From positions 3,100,001 through 3,164,000 of the forward strand of contig NZ_NXNI01000001.1 in the NCBI RefSeq assembly GCF_002494345.1: DNA of 64,000 nt. The letters run 5' to 3'. This document shows positions 1-10,556 of this stretch, piece by piece. This DNA is from Natrinema ejinorense (GTDB lineage: Archaea > Halobacteriota > Halobacteria > Halobacteriales > Natrialbaceae). The notes under the pieces are model-generated. The model saw only the letters and a list, made by a program, of their open reading frames with translations, was not told the origin of the DNA and did not search any database. The position numbers and the translations under genes were made by a program. The stretch's first letter is position 1; every line of letters starts with the position of its first letter.

Positions 1-829
1 GGGCGTTCTGAAGTTGGTCAGTGTCGGGCATTCGCTGGATGTGCGTCTCGATTCCCTTCCGGTTGACCACGACAGGCCCATCCTCGAGCGCGTTCGCCGC
101 TGCGTCGTCGGCTTCCCGCTCGAGTCGCGGATCGGGATCGATCTCCAACTCGGCGTCCGCTTGTGGCATCATGCTGACCTCGGCCCCGCCGTTTTGCTGC
201 TTGACGTGGGCGAGTTCGTGGGCGAGTAGATACTGGCCCTCGGGCGAATCGGGCTCGTACTCGCCGGAATTGAATACGATGTCAGACCCACACGTGAAGG
301 CTCGAGCGTCGATCGCGTCACAGGCCGCCGCCGCTTCCGAGCCCGTGTGAACGCGGACGTCCCAGAAGTCGGCGTCCATCCGCTCGTTGAGTTGCGTGGT
401 CAGGTCGGGATCGATCGGGTTGCCCGATTTCTCGAGGACCTGCTGCACTGCAGCCTGAGCGTCGTCGGAAGCACCCGACGCGGGGGCGCTCGAGCTCCGT
501 TGCACAGCCGCGCTATCTGCGCTAGCCGTTACAGTCGCGCCACCTTCCTGCCGGTACTGTGCCATTGCCTCGGGATCGCCCATCGCCTCTCGAGGGATTC
601 CCTCGTCGACCCACTGCTGGAACTGCTGGCCGTGGCGCTCCTCCAGGCGCTGGAGGTGAAGCAGTTGATCGTGGCTGGTGATATCGCGATTGTACCGTTG
701 CTCGGCCTCTTCCTGCTTGAGGCTAGCCCCGCTGGCGGCGGACTCGCGCTCGGCTTCAGTGCCCTGTTGTGCGAGTGGCGCCGCGGACGACGTCTCGTCG
801 GTATCTGATCTGCTTGACCGAAACCCCAT
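1..829 (-). CDS. eCIS core-domain protein (DUF4157), C-terminus beyond left edge
   Basis: The first 276 residues are visible; the rest lies outside the window. A DUF4157 domain (about residues 130-245) carries the zinc-metallopeptidase-like motif HELAHVKQ (HExxH at residues 204-208). DUF4157 proteins are a hallmark of extracellular contractile injection system loci, often as cargo or cargo-linked factors. The N-terminus is low-complexity, and three [LVI]QR tripeptides occur (residues 59-61, 109-111, 264-266). I chose ATG 829 over ATG 844 for two reasons: the product then begins MGFRSSRS, matching MGRYSSRS of the paralogue at 55460-57040, and a TATA box at 864-869 predicts a transcript start near 840, downstream of ATG 844. 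It is divergent from the AAA+ ATPase at 1076. Family assignment is firm; protease activity and cargo role are inferred. Confidence 0.88.
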   Translation of the reverse strand, partial: MGFRSSRSDTDETSSAAPLAQQGTEAERESAASGASLKQEEAEQRYNRDITSHDQLLHLQRLEERHGQQFQQWVDEGIPREAMGDPEAMAQYRQEGGATVTASADSAAVQRSSSAPASGASDDAQAAVQQVLEKSGNPIDPDLTTQLNERMDADFWDVRVHTGSEAAAACDAIDARAFTCGSDIVFNSGEYEPDSPEGQYLLAHELAHVKQQNGGAEVSMMPQADAELEIDPDPRLEREADDAAANALEDGPVVVNRKGIETHIQRMPDTDQLQNA

Positions 830-863
830 GAATTGTTCTTGCATGATATTTCTATACCACAAT

Positions 864-869
864 TATAAA
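864..869 (-). promoter_or_regulatory. TATA box for the DUF4157 gene
   Basis: The minus strand reads TTTATA. With archaeal spacing of about 26 bp, transcription would start near 840, leaving an 11-nt leader before ATG 829. The other direction, towards 1076, has two weaker candidates (TTAATA at 1003-1008 and GATATAA near 1028-1034), and I cannot choose between them. Confidence 0.5.
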
Positions 870-1075
870 TCTTGGCCAGTTAGGTCAAAAAGAACTCGTG
901 AGAAAATCGAGAACTGAGATTCGTATCCATCTCTGGAAAGAGAGTATAGAACTGAATCACGAAGCAAGTTGATCGCGTGTTCTGTAATCGGCCATCAGTA
1001 AATTAATACATGTATGCGATCACTATGGATATAACCGAATTGACGTAACTGTGGCGGGTTCGACGGTGACCAGGA

Positions 1076-3235
1076 ATGACCTACGATACGACACACGCGC
1101 ATCTTCTCGACGAACTCGACCGGATCAGATCAATTCTCGACCACTATCAGGCGACCGAGAGCATCGGCAGCGAGACAGTTGCCGATTCCACGACGCTGGC
1201 TCGCCAACCCGACCGCCTGCCGCTCGGACTCGACTCCGATGCCCACGAGGAAATCGACACCTTCACCGAGACGATTCGCCAGCGGGTCGACGCAACACCC
1301 CCCGACGTTCCTCTCCGGATTCGCGTGCTCGCTGACGCCTTCGATCTCTCGCGGCGACATCTGGATGTCCTCCTGCTAGCGGCCGCACCGGACATCGATA
1401 CCACGATCGCCGACGAGTTGCGTACGCTCCAGGGCGACGTCGCCGAATACCGGCCGACCGTCGGCCTCATCGAAGATCTGTTCAGCCACACGCCGGCTCA
1501 GCGATTGGCCGCCGGCGCGCTGCTCGCCGGGACCTCGCCGCTGCTCGAGCACGGCCTCGTCGAGATCAGGACCGAAACTGATCGATCGGCACAGGACCGT
1601 CAGGTCGGCGTCGACGACCGCATCCTCGAGTATCTCAAAGGCTACGACGGCATCGATCCGACACTCGAGGCGGCCATCGACGCCCACAGCCCGGCGGATC
1701 TCGACGAGCACCTGACCGAGACGACCGCCGAGGCCACGCTCGAGGACCTGCTGATCGACGACGACGGTCGCGCAGCGCTGGCATCGCTGCCCGAAGACGA
1801 GGACGGGACCGGCCGCCGGTTTTACTTCTGTGGCCCGCCCGGGTCCGGCGTCGACCGGGCCGTCGAGGCCTGCTGTCGGTCCGAACGCTACCTCCAGGCG
1901 GATCTCCGGGCCGTCCTCGCCGCCGATGCCCTCGAGGCACTCGTCCGCGAAGCGACGATTCAGGACGTCCCGGTCCAGCTCGTCAACGCCGACGAGGCCA
2001 CCGTCGCCGACCGACAGTCCGATCACTCCCTCGAGGGAGTCCTCGCTCGCTTCCGTGCGTTCGACAACGACCTGTTCGTCACGGGCGAGCAGTCGTGGAC
2101 GCCCGCCGAAAGCCGGCGGGCCAGCGTCGACGCCATCCACGAGTTCGACCGTCCCTCGATCGCCCTGCGCCGCCAGTTCTGGGCGGCCCGCACCGACGAC
2201 CTCCCGGCCGACCTCGAGCCCGAGACGATGGCCAGCACGTTCGATCTCACGCAGGGCCAACTCGAGGCGGCGCTTGCGACCGCCGATTCGCTCGCCGGCG
2301 GCGACGACCCTACCCTCGCGGACGTTCGGGCGGGCTGTCGCGCCCAGTCCAGCAGCGAACTCGCGGAACTCGCCCAGCACGTCGAGCCCTCGAAGACCTG
2401 GGCCGACATCGAGGTCGACGAGCGGACCGAGCGCCAGCTGGGGAAACTCGAGACACACATCACGAATCGGGGCCTGATCTACGACGACTGGGGGTTCAGG
2501 GAGGCCGACGGCAACGCGGGCATCGTCTCGCTATTCAAGGGCCGCCCCGGAACCGGCAAGACGCTGGCAGCCGAGGTGCTCGCCACCGCCGTCGGGATGG
2601 ACATCTACAAGATCGACCTCTCGACGGTCGTCTCGAAGTACATCGGCGAGACCGAGGAGAACCTGGAACGGATCTTCCGGGCCGCCGAGCAGTCGAACGC
2701 CATCTTGCTGTTCGACGAGGCGGACTCGATCTTTGGCGACCGGGCGGAGGTCAGCGACGCGACCGACCGCTACGCCAACGTCGAAGTGAACTACCTGCTC
2801 CAGCGAGTCGAAACCTACGACGGCGTTATCTTCCTGACGACGAATTACGCGCAGAACATCGATACGGCCTTTACCCGCCGGATCACTCACTCGATCCGGT
2901 TCGACGAGCCCGACGAAGACGCGCGCGGGGAGATCTGGAAAGGGATCTTCCCCGACGACTGCCCCCTCGAGGGGATCGACTGGGAGTGGCTCGCGGCGTT
3001 CGATTACAGCGGCGGTACTATCGAGAAACTCGCCAAACACGTCGCTATCTACGTCGCCGATCGGGGTGACGACACCATCACCATGCGCCACGTCGTCGAA
3101 GCCCTCGAGGAGTACAAACGGGATCGAAACAGCCGCATCCGCGAGCAGGACTTCGAGCCCTACCTCGAGTACCTCCAGGGACCGACCGAGCGGGAAGCCA
3201 AAGAGCGGCTCCACCGGGAGCGACACGGCAACTAG
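1076..3235 (+). CDS. eCIS-associated AAA+ ATPase (copy 1)
   Basis: A 719-residue cytosolic ATPase. The C-terminal AAA+ module has Walker A GRPGTGKT (489-496), Walker B LLFDE (544-548), a sensor-1 stretch LTTNYAQN and an arginine-finger region FTRRI. The N-terminal 450 residues are a helical region plus a second, degenerate ATPase-like segment (FYFCGPPGSG near residue 250). Large AAA+ ATPases of this layout are a standard part of eCIS clusters, probably acting in assembly or cargo loading; the precise role is inferred. It is a paralogue of the ATPase at 57146-59569, with the same N-terminus (MTYDTTHAHLL against MSYETTRTHLL), but lacks that protein's C-terminal extension. It is divergent from DUF4157 and followed, after a 261-bp gap, by DUF4255. 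Confidence 0.88.
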   Translation: MTYDTTHAHLLDELDRIRSILDHYQATESIGSETVADSTTLARQPDRLPLGLDSDAHEEIDTFTETIRQRVDATPPDVPLRIRVLADAFDLSRRHLDVLLLAAAPDIDTTIADELRTLQGDVAEYRPTVGLIEDLFSHTPAQRLAAGALLAGTSPLLEHGLVEIRTETDRSAQDRQVGVDDRILEYLKGYDGIDPTLEAAIDAHSPADLDEHLTETTAEATLEDLLIDDDGRAALASLPEDEDGTGRRFYFCGPPGSGVDRAVEACCRSERYLQADLRAVLAADALEALVREATIQDVPVQLVNADEATVADRQSDHSLEGVLARFRAFDNDLFVTGEQSWTPAESRRASVDAIHEFDRPSIALRRQFWAARTDDLPADLEPETMASTFDLTQGQLEAALATADSLAGGDDPTLADVRAGCRAQSSSELAELAQHVEPSKTWADIEVDERTERQLGKLETHITNRGLIYDDWGFREADGNAGIVSLFKGRPGTGKTLAAEVLATAVGMDIYKIDLSTVVSKYIGETEENLERIFRAAEQSNAILLFDEADSIFGDRAEVSDATDRYANVEVNYLLQRVETYDGVIFLTTNYAQNIDTAFTRRITHSIRFDEPDEDARGEIWKGIFPDDCPLEGIDWEWLAAFDYSGGTIEKLAKHVAIYVADRGDDTITMRHVVEALEEYKRDRNSRIREQDFEPYLEYLQGPTEREAKERLHRERHGN

Positions 3236-3265
3236 GGACCGCAGACTACACTCGCAACTGAAAGG

Positions 3266-3307
3266 CATTGCACACCTGATCGCACGACAGCGTTGCGATC
3301 AGTGTGT
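3266..3307. repeat. Dispersed palindrome, family A, copy 1
   Basis: Inverted arms at 3271-3284 and 3294-3306 (CACACCTGATCGCA against its near complement). The left arm and loop recur at 31991-32016, which shares TGCACACCTGATCGC and CGACAGC. It lies directly downstream of the AAA+ gene, so it could also act as a transcript-end hairpin. Confidence 0.6.
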
Positions 3308-3317
3308 AAATCGTTTC

Positions 3318-3398
3318 ATACGGTTTGCTGTCCCGACGTCCCGGTGGGACCGCAGAGCGGTCCCGGTCCCACCGGCACTGACGGACAGGAGACCGTAT
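3318..3398. repeat. Dispersed nested palindrome, family B, copy 1
   Basis: An 81-bp element. Outer arms are ATACGGT...TGTCC and GGACA...ACCGTAT; inner arms are CCGGTGGGACCG and CGGTCCC..CCACCGG. A closely matching copy is at 37801-37877, and the left arm alone recurs at 40706-40725. No ORF is inside. It resembles a MITE-like or REP-like unit; no target duplication was identified. Confidence 0.75.
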
Positions 3399-3457
3399 CA
3401 GTCGCGACTAGAGCCGCTTGCAACGACCCGTTCGAATACGCTCGAGAGCGATAAAAA

Positions 3458-3463
3458 TTAATA
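3458..3463 (+). promoter_or_regulatory. TATA-like box for DUF4255 gene
   Basis: TTAATA within an AT-rich stretch predicts a start near 3487, giving a leader of about 10 nt before ATG 3497. This suggests the DUF4255 gene is transcribed separately from the ATPase upstream. Confidence 0.45.
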
Positions 3464-3496
3464 GAGCCACACCCTCATTGCAGTAGCACTCAGCCG

Positions 3497-4120
3497 ATGA
3501 CATACAGCGCCATCGCGGACGTCAGCAACGTGTTGGTCGAACTCATCAAGACGAACGCCGGCGCACGGAGTCCGCTCGATCCGAACGGGATCGAAGTGGC
3601 CTCCCCCGCTGATATCGACTCCCTCTCGAGCGTCGATGTCGTGCTCTACCCGTATCAGATCGAAACGGACGCCGCGATGGGATCGATTAGCCGAACGACC
3701 GACGGGCAGTCACGTCAGGATCGCCCGCTAGCGCTGTCGGTCCGATATCTCGTGACCGCGTACGCCGTCGACGACGGCGGCGAGGACGACGACGAGGGGC
3801 AGACCGATCCCGTCGAACGCCAACTCCTCCTCGGGGCGGTCCTCCAGCTGTTTCACGACAACAGCCGCATCGACCCCGGCGACGCGCCCGCACCGCTCCT
3901 CCAGGAGCAGCCGCTTTCGATCTCGATTACTGACGAACCGCTCGAGGAGCTACTGTCACTGTGGTCACAGTTTCCCGACGCGACCCACCAGCCGTCGGCG
4001 ACGATCGAAGTGAGTCCCGTCGTCATTCAGTCGCTAAACGAGGAGGAATTCGTCCGCGTCGAGGAGCGTGAAACCAGCGTCGGCTGGCGATCGGAGGAGT
4101 CGGACGACGACTCGGCCTGA
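3497..4120 (+). CDS. DUF4255 (Pvc16-like) eCIS cap/tail-terminator protein
   Basis: 207 residues. It begins with the DUF4255 pattern: an N-terminal helix (YSAIADVSNVLVELI), a middle beta segment (VVLYPYQIE), LALSVRYLVTAYA, and then a helix with ERQLLLGAVLQLFHD. This family caps the sheath-tube end of contractile injection particles (Afp16/Pvc16). An acidic tail (EESDDDSA) is typical of halophiles. Sheath and tube genes usually lie close by, but here the next gene is nusA, convergent and only 57 bp away, so the structural genes must be elsewhere, possibly left of the window. The family call rests on overall pattern, since DUF4255 has no catalytic signature. Confidence 0.82.
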   Translation: MTYSAIADVSNVLVELIKTNAGARSPLDPNGIEVASPADIDSLSSVDVVLYPYQIETDAAMGSISRTTDGQSRQDRPLALSVRYLVTAYAVDDGGEDDDEGQTDPVERQLLLGAVLQLFHDNSRIDPGDAPAPLLQEQPLSISITDEPLEELLSLWSQFPDATHQPSATIEVSPVVIQSLNEEEFVRVEERETSVGWRSEESDDDSA

Positions 4121-4177
4121 CCGGGGGGTGATCCAACGAGGACGACGTCGACGACCGCGCGCTGACCAACTGGTCGC

Positions 4178-4603
4178 CTACAGCAACTGTACGTCGTCGA
4201 TCTCGAAGTGTCGGTTCGCGAGAGTCCGTGCAGCGTCGATCGTTCGTCCGTCCGTTCCGATCGCGACGCCGTGGTCGTCTTCCGCGACCTCGACGTAGGC
4301 GACGGTGTCGTTGTTCTCGCTAATCGTGACGTTGTACACCGCCGCCGGCGCGAGCGCGTTCGCGACGAACGTTTCCGGTTCGTCCGCGCCTTCGACGAGA
4401 CGGACCCGTGCGTCGACCCGGTCCTCGAACCGCTGTACTGTCCGTCCGCCGGGGCCGATCGCTTCGCCCATCCCGCCGCGCTCGACGACGATCAAGAGCC
4501 TGTCACCGTCCTCGGTGACGAGGCAATCGCGGCCGTCGACTCCCGTCACGTCCTCGAACGCGGCGAGATACTGGCGGGCGTCGTCGTCGAGGGTAACGCC
4601 CAT
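4178..4603 (-). CDS. nusA: NusA-like transcription termination signal-binding factor
   Basis: 141 residues, the usual length of archaeal NusA-like proteins, which retain only the two KH RNA-binding domains. GxxG loops are visible as GPGG (in AIGPGGRTVQRF) and GTDG (in AIGTDGRTIDAA). It is the last gene of the RNA polymerase operon, with 3 nt between the rpoA2 stop and this ATG. In many haloarchaea rps12 and rps7 follow nusA; here a convergent DUF4255 gene follows instead. Confidence 0.93.
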   Translation of the reverse strand: MGVTLDDDARQYLAAFEDVTGVDGRDCLVTEDGDRLLIVVERGGMGEAIGPGGRTVQRFEDRVDARVRLVEGADEPETFVANALAPAAVYNVTISENNDTVAYVEVAEDDHGVAIGTDGRTIDAARTLANRHFEIDDVQLL

Positions 4604-4606
4604 CGA

Positions 4607-5800
4607 TCAGTCAGCCTGACTGCTGCCGGAGGTAGTCGACCCCATCCGGAGGTCGACGTCACCGGTACCGAGCTTGATCGGCTTGCCGACGATGACGTTC
4701 TCCGTCACACCATCCAGATCGTCGATCTCGCCGTGGATCGCAGCATTGAGCAGGTGGTTGACGGTCACCTCGAACGCCGCACGAGCGAGGACGGAGTCTT
4801 TCGACCCCGAGATGCCGTGGCGGCCGATGGACTCGATTTCGCCGCGGTTGGTCATGATGTCCGCGACCAACATCAGGTGGCGGACGTTGACGTCGTCCAA
4901 CCCCTGCTCGGCAAGCGTATTGTTCGTCTCCTCGATGATCGCTTCGCGGGCCGCCTCGATACCGAGGTTCCGGTGGATCTCGTGGATGTTGTTACACGTC
5001 GTCCGCGAGGCGTCGACGCCCTCTATCTCGAGGACGTCGCCGAAGGCCGATCCCTCGGTGTAGAGGACGAACTCCTCGCCGTCCTCGAGTTCTTCGCGGC
5101 GGATGACGACCCGCGAGACCTCTTCGATCCCCTTGAAGGTGATCTCGCGAAGCTCCTCGACGAGCTGGAGGAGATCCCGGTAGGAGGGTTCTTCGGGGCC
5201 GAACTCGATTCGGGTCCCCTGTCGGGTCGTGTTGACGCCCAGCGAGTCCTCGATGATCTCCGCGACTTCCTCTGCGGTGATCATTCGCTCTTCGAGGGTG
5301 TCCTGGTTGAGCGCGATCTGGACGCGCATGTCCGCGACGTTCGTCGAAACGTCGCCCAGCGCGAGGATCTTGGTCGCCTCGATGTTCCAGACGACCTCGT
5401 GGGCCTTCTCGCGCTCGGTGGCGTACTCGCCCTCGAGGTGGACGGTCATCATCGGCGTGTCCGGGGTCTTCCGGGCGTCGACCAGTTCGATGAGCCGGGG
5501 CAGCCCCTGGGTCACGTCGATCTCCGCGACGCCGGCGTAGTGGAACGTGTTCATCGTCAGCTGCGTTCCGGGTTCGCCGATCGACTGGGCAGAGACCGTC
5601 CCGACGGGGTCGAGCGGGTCGACGCGCGTGTCGAGATAGCGAGTCTCGACGGCTTTCGCGAGTTCGTCGGCCTCTTCGACCGTCGCACCCGCACGTGCCT
5701 CGAGCGTCTCGTAGACCTCGTTTTTGAGCCGGCGGGGCAGGTCGGTGTCCTCGACGACCGCGATCGTGTCGTCGTCGACGTCGTACTCGACTTCAGTCAT
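4607..5800 (-). CDS. rpoA2: DNA-directed RNA polymerase subunit A''
   Basis: 397 residues forming the C-terminal third of the bacterial beta-prime equivalent, split off as in other Archaea. It contains the trigger-loop/jaw region: [22 protein letters not shown] (about residues 68-89) is the conserved core, and [19 protein letters not shown] lies near the C-terminus. The start codon overlaps the end of rpoA1 by 8 nt, consistent with coupled translation and equimolar subunits. No intein is present. Confidence 0.97.
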   Translation of the reverse strand: MTEVEYDVDDDTIAVVEDTDLPRRLKNEVYETLEARAGATVEEADELAKAVETRYLDTRVDPLDPVGTVSAQSIGEPGTQLTMNTFHYAGVAEIDVTQGLPRLIELVDARKTPDTPMMTVHLEGEYATEREKAHEVVWNIEATKILALGDVSTNVADMRVQIALNQDTLEERMITAEEVAEIIEDSLGVNTTRQGTRIEFGPEEPSYRDLLQLVEELREITFKGIEEVSRVVIRREELEDGEEFVLYTEGSAFGDVLEIEGVDASRTTCNNIHEIHRNLGIEAAREAIIEETNNTLAEQGLDDVNVRHLMLVADIMTNRGEIESIGRHGISGSKDSVLARAAFEVTVNHLLNAAIHGEIDDLDGVTENVIVGKPIKLGTGDVDLRMGSTTSGSSQAD

Positions 5801-8720
5801 CGGAGCTCACCCCCGTGCCCTCGGCGAGACGATCGTCGGCGTGTTCGGAGAGGTTCGTCGGCCGCGGCTTGGAGCCGAGGAACTCCTGGCGTTCCTCCTC
5901 GGACTCGAACTCGGAGTCGAGCACGCGGCTGGCGATGTGCTCGACGTCGATGTCGTTGTCCTCGTTGGAAGAGACCTTGACCGGCGAGGTGCCGTCCTCG
6001 CCGAACTCGAACTGGACGATCGTATCCGAGGTGTCCCGGACCGTGCCGTCGTACTGGGTCTCGAGTTCGGAGAGGGCGTTGATCAGCCGACGCTGCAGGT
6101 ACCCGGACTTCGACGTCCGGACTGCGGTGTCGACCAGGCCCTCGCGGCCGCCCATCGCGTGGAAGAAGAACTCCCGCGGGGTCAGGCCGCTCGTATAGGA
6201 GTTCTCGACGAAGCCGTGTGCCTCTGCCGAGAGATCGTTGGGTTCGTAGTGAGAGAGGGTTCGATCCTCGTAGCCGCGATTGATACGCTCGCCACGGACT
6301 GCCTGCTGGCCGACCGCACCGGCCATCTGGGTCAGGTTGAGCATCGACCCACGGGCACCGGAGTTTGCCATGACGACGGCGGGGTTGTCGTCCTGGAAGT
6401 GCTCGTCGGCGATGTTACCGGCGTTGTCACGCGCACGCGAGAGCGTCTGCATGATCTTCATCTCGAGGGTCTCGTCGATCGTCCGGCCGGGGAGGCTCTC
6501 GAGTTCGCCGCGGTCGTAGGCTTCGATCAGCTCTTCGACGCGGTCGTTGGCGTCGTCGATCGTCTCGTCGATGCGGGCCTGGGCCTCCTCGGGGATGGTC
6601 TCGTCGTCGATCCCGATCGAGAAGCCAAAGTGCATGATCGCCCGCATCGCCAGCGTCGAGACCTCGTTGACGAAGATCCGGGCGCGGGTATTGCCGTAGA
6701 CCTTCGTGATCGTGTCGACGATCTCGCCGCCGAACTCGCCGACCTCGTCCTCGGCGATCGTGCCCTGGAGCAACTGCCCGTCCTCGATGACGACCTCGTC
6801 GCCGACGGTGCCGGTGAACTCGAGATCGAGATCGTCGGGCAACAGTTCGGAGAAGACGTCGTAGCCGGTCCAGAACGGCTCGCCCTCGTCGTCGATGCCG
6901 CTGGGTTCGGGGAGTTCGTCGATCCGGGTCGCACGCAGCAGGTCCAGTGCCTGCGTTTCGTTGAATCGGGGGTTGTCGTGGGTCAGGAGGTACATTCCGG
7001 AGATGTGGTCCTGAATGGCACCGATGATGTTCTCACCGAAGCGGGGCGAGAGCATCTGTTCCTGGACGCGCATGAGGACGCGCGCTTCGGCGCGGGCCTC
7101 CTCGTTTTGCAGCGCGTGCATGTTCATCTCGTCGCCGTCGAAGTCGGCGTTGTACGGCGGACAGACGACGGTGTTCAGCCGGAACGTCTTGTAGGGCATG
7201 ACCACGACCTCGTGGGCCATGATCGACATCCGGTGGAGCGACGGCTGGCGGTTGAAGATGACGATGTCGCCGTCGATCATGTGGCGGTTGACCTCCCAGC
7301 CGGCCTCGACCTTCTCGGCGAGTTGTTCGCAGTTCTTCTCCGTCACCTTCAGCCGGCGGCCGTCCGGCCGCCGGACGTAGTTCGCGCCGGGATGACCCTC
7401 GGGACCGTTCGAGACGAACCGGCGAGCGTCCTCGAGGTTCCGCTCGGTGACGTTCATCGTCTGGGTCATCTCTTTGGCCACGCGGTCGGGCACGCCGACC
7501 TCGTTCAGGCTGAGGGTCGGGTCCGGCGAGATGACGGTACGAGCCGAGAAGTTCACGCGCTTCCCGGACAGCGAACCGCGGAATCGGCCCTCCTTGCCTT
7601 TCAGGCGCTGGGAGAGGGTCTTGAGGGGCCGCCCGGAGCGGTGTCGGGCCGGGGGCGTCCCCGAAATCTCGTTGTCCATGAACGTCGTGACGTGGTACTG
7701 CAAGAGTTCCCAGAGGTCCTCGATGATCAGCTGGGGGGCACCCGCCTCGCGGTTCTCCATGAACCGCTGGTTGATGCGGATGATGTCGACCAGCTTGTGC
7801 GTGAGGTCGTCCTCGGAGCGCTGGCCGTTGTCCAGCGTGATCGACGGCCGCGCGGTGACCGGCGGGACGGGGAGGACGGTGAGGATCATCCACTCCGGCC
7901 GGGAGCGTTCGGGGTTGATCCCCAGTACCTCGATGTCCTCGTCCGGGATGTTCTCGAACCAGTCCCGGATGTCGCTTGGCATCAGCTTGTTCGTATCCTC
8001 CTCGGTGAGATCGATGTCGAGGGCCTTCTCGATGGCCTTGCGCTGGCTTTCCCGCGGCCGGAAGGAGCCCGAGAGGATCTCGTTGACGCGAGTGAGGTCG
8101 ATCTCCGTTTTCTCGGCGAGTTCGTCCGGCGTCGTCCGCTCGACGCCCGCTTCCTCGTCGCCTTGCATCGCGCCGGCGATGCGCTGGGAGTACTCGCTGG
8201 TGAGGACCTGCTGGACCTCGTAGTAGGTCGTGGGCTTCTCGTGGTCGATGTCGTACTGGATCTCCCCACAGAACGGACACCGATCTTTCTTGCGGGCCTG
8301 CCGGATCGCGGCCTTGGTCACGTCGTTGAGATCCCGGCTCAGCTTCCGGGACTCCTCGAGTTGATCGTGGAACTCGCCGCGCTCGTCTTCGGTCAGGAGC
8401 AGTCGCGAACACTCCCGGCAGGTCCCTCGCAGGAGCCGCCGAATGAGCTTCGTGAAGCCGACGTGGATGACGGGGGCGGCCAGTTCGATGTGACCGAAGT
8501 GGCCGTTACACGAGCCCGAATGCTTCCCGCAGGTCTTGCACTCGAGGCCGGGGTCGATCACGCCCAGACGCGGGTCCATCAGCCCCATGTCGATGGGGAA
8601 CCCGTCGTCGTCGTAGGTGTCGGCGGTGATGATCTTCGTCGCGCTCATCTCCCGGTACTCCTCGGGCTCCATGAGCCCGAAGGAGATCCGTCCGATGTCT
8701 TTTGGTGTCGTATCTTGCAT
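5793..8720 (-). CDS. rpoA1: DNA-directed RNA polymerase subunit A'
   Basis: 975 residues, the catalytic large subunit. The absolutely conserved [10 protein letters not shown] motif that chelates the active-site magnesium is at residues 524-533. An N-terminal zinc site ([14 protein letters not shown]) and a second CxxC (CPFCGEI) are visible. The bridge-helix region contains [18 protein letters not shown]. It sits 3 nt after rpoB1 and overlaps rpoA2 by 8 nt. No intein or frameshift is seen. Confidence 0.98.
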   Translation of the reverse strand: MQDTTPKDIGRISFGLMEPEEYREMSATKIITADTYDDDGFPIDMGLMDPRLGVIDPGLECKTCGKHSGSCNGHFGHIELAAPVIHVGFTKLIRRLLRGTCRECSRLLLTEDERGEFHDQLEESRKLSRDLNDVTKAAIRQARKKDRCPFCGEIQYDIDHEKPTTYYEVQQVLTSEYSQRIAGAMQGDEEAGVERTTPDELAEKTEIDLTRVNEILSGSFRPRESQRKAIEKALDIDLTEEDTNKLMPSDIRDWFENIPDEDIEVLGINPERSRPEWMILTVLPVPPVTARPSITLDNGQRSEDDLTHKLVDIIRINQRFMENREAGAPQLIIEDLWELLQYHVTTFMDNEISGTPPARHRSGRPLKTLSQRLKGKEGRFRGSLSGKRVNFSARTVISPDPTLSLNEVGVPDRVAKEMTQTMNVTERNLEDARRFVSNGPEGHPGANYVRRPDGRRLKVTEKNCEQLAEKVEAGWEVNRHMIDGDIVIFNRQPSLHRMSIMAHEVVVMPYKTFRLNTVVCPPYNADFDGDEMNMHALQNEEARAEARVLMRVQEQMLSPRFGENIIGAIQDHISGMYLLTHDNPRFNETQALDLLRATRIDELPEPSGIDDEGEPFWTGYDVFSELLPDDLDLEFTGTVGDEVVIEDGQLLQGTIAEDEVGEFGGEIVDTITKVYGNTRARIFVNEVSTLAMRAIMHFGFSIGIDDETIPEEAQARIDETIDDANDRVEELIEAYDRGELESLPGRTIDETLEMKIMQTLSRARDNAGNIADEHFQDDNPAVVMANSGARGSMLNLTQMAGAVGQQAVRGERINRGYEDRTLSHYEPNDLSAEAHGFVENSYTSGLTPREFFFHAMGGREGLVDTAVRTSKSGYLQRRLINALSELETQYDGTVRDTSDTIVQFEFGEDGTSPVKVSSNEDNDIDVEHIASRVLDSEFESEEERQEFLGSKPRPTNLSEHADDRLAEGTGVSSDD

Positions 8721-8723
8721 GGG

Positions 8724-10553
8724 TTAGACGGCGTCCTCCAGTTCGAGTCGCGGTGCGATACCCAGCGCCTTCATCTCGTCCAAGAGGAGCTTGAACGCGT
8801 AGCTCATCTCGATCTCGTGGATATCGGTCTCCTCGTCGCAGTTCGGACAGTAGACACGCCGTTGTTCGACGTTTTCGACCGCGCTCATCCCGCAGTTCGC
8901 ACAGACGTGGATAAACTCGCGGTCGGACTCGTCGAGGAGTCGTTCCTTCAGCGTCATGGCCGCCCCGTGGCCGATGAACACGTCGCGTTCCATCTCCCCG
9001 ATACGGAGCCCGCCCTCGCGGGCGCGCCCCTCCGTCGGCTGTCGGGTCAGCACCTGCACCGGTCCGCGCGAGCGGGCGTGCAGCTTGTTCGAGACCATGT
9101 GGTAGAGCTTCTGGTAGAAAATGACCCCGACGAAGATCTCGGCGTCGATCTTCTCGCCGGAGATGCCCGAGTACATGGTCTCCTTGCCGGCGGAGTTGAA
9201 GCCGGCGTCCTCGAGCCCCTGGCGGAGTTCGTCCTCGTCCTCGCCGAGGAACGGCGTCCCGTCGACGCGACGGCCCTCCATCGAGCCGAGTTTGCCGCCG
9301 ATCATCTCGAGAATGTGACCGACGGTCATCCGCGACGGCAGCGCGTGGGGATTCAAGACGAGGTCGGGGACGACGCCCTCCTCGGTGAAGGGCATGTCCT
9401 CCTGTGGCGCGAGGTGGCCGACGACCCCCTTCTGGCCGTGTCGGCTGGCGAACTTGTCCCCGAGTTCGGGGATCCGCTCGTCACGTACCGAGACCTTCGA
9501 GAGCTTCGAGCCGTCCTCGCCTTCCATGAGAGTGACGGTGTCGACGATCCCGGATTCGCCCGAGCGCATGGTGACGGAGGTCTCCCGGCGCTTCTGGGGC
9601 GAGAGGCCGCCCATATCGTCGGGCTCCTCGAGGAAGCGTGGGGGGCTCGTCTTCCCGAGCAGGACGGAGTTCTCGTCGACTTTCGTCTCGGGGTTGACGA
9701 GACCGTCCTCGTCTAAGTGGTTGTAGGCTTCCTCGCCGCGGGCACCGCGAACGTCCTGGCTCGGAATTTCGAAGCGGTCCTCCTGTCCACCGGGGTAGCG
9801 CCGTTCCTCGCCCTCGTAGGTCCGGAAGAAATGCGAGCGTGCGAGCGCGCGCTCGACGCTGGCTTTGTTCATGACCAGCGCGTCCTCGATGTTGAACCCC
9901 TCGTAGCTCATCACGGCGACGACGAAGTTCTGGGCCGCAGGCCGCTCGTCGTAGCCGATCTGCTCGGTGGTCTGGGTCTTGACCATCGAGAGCTGGGGGT
10001 AGTGCAGCAGGTGCTGGCGCGTGTCCGGCCGGATCCGGTAGTTCGCGCTCGGCAGCCCGAGCGACTGCTTGATCATCCCCGCCCCCATCGTAATGCGGGG
10101 GCTGGCGTTGTGCTCGGGGTAGGGGATCATCCCCGCACCGATCGAGAAGATCAGTGACGGGTCGATCTCGAGGTGGGTGTGGTTCTCGGTGAGATCGTCC
10201 TCGTCGACGGCGACGAGGATGTCCTCTTCCTCCTCGGCGTCGATGAACTCGATGTAGCCGTGATCGACCAGGTCCTCGAACTCGAGGTCCCCCTCGTGGA
10301 GTGCCTCGATCTCTTGATCGGCGATGCGAGGTTCGCCGTCCTCGACGACCAGCAGGGGTCGTCGGGCCCGTCCCGCGTCGGCGTTGACGATCACTTCGCG
10401 GGTGCGATCTTTGACCGAGACGTTGACCATCTCGCTGACGTCGCCGATGCGTCGTGCTTCGCGGATCTGTTCTGCGAGTTCGTGTGGATCGGGGTGTGTC
10501 CCCACCAACGACCCGTTGACGTAGACTTTCGCCTCTCGTTGTTGGCTGCTCAT
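8724..10553 (-). CDS. rpoB1: DNA-directed RNA polymerase subunit B'
   Basis: 609 residues corresponding to the C-terminal half of the beta subunit, which is split in haloarchaea. Seen directly: [12 protein letters not shown] in the catalytic centre region, the hybrid-binding segment [13 protein letters not shown], and a C-terminal zinc ribbon [11 protein letters not shown]...YCPNCDEE. Gaps of 3 nt on each side of this gene place it in one tight transcription unit with rpoB2 and rpoA1. Confidence 0.98.
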   Translation of the reverse strand: MSSQQREAKVYVNGSLVGTHPDPHELAEQIREARRIGDVSEMVNVSVKDRTREVIVNADAGRARRPLLVVEDGEPRIADQEIEALHEGDLEFEDLVDHGYIEFIDAEEEEDILVAVDEDDLTENHTHLEIDPSLIFSIGAGMIPYPEHNASPRITMGAGMIKQSLGLPSANYRIRPDTRQHLLHYPQLSMVKTQTTEQIGYDERPAAQNFVVAVMSYEGFNIEDALVMNKASVERALARSHFFRTYEGEERRYPGGQEDRFEIPSQDVRGARGEEAYNHLDEDGLVNPETKVDENSVLLGKTSPPRFLEEPDDMGGLSPQKRRETSVTMRSGESGIVDTVTLMEGEDGSKLSKVSVRDERIPELGDKFASRHGQKGVVGHLAPQEDMPFTEEGVVPDLVLNPHALPSRMTVGHILEMIGGKLGSMEGRRVDGTPFLGEDEDELRQGLEDAGFNSAGKETMYSGISGEKIDAEIFVGVIFYQKLYHMVSNKLHARSRGPVQVLTRQPTEGRAREGGLRIGEMERDVFIGHGAAMTLKERLLDESDREFIHVCANCGMSAVENVEQRRVYCPNCDEETDIHEIEMSYAFKLLLDEMKALGIAPRLELEDAV

Positions 10554-10556
10554 GAT

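Noticed and set aside
4208-9716. Very long plus-strand ORFs opposite rpoA1, rpoA2 and rpoB1
   Set aside because: Shadows of the RNA polymerase genes; translations show no domain and mirror the codon bias of the true strand.
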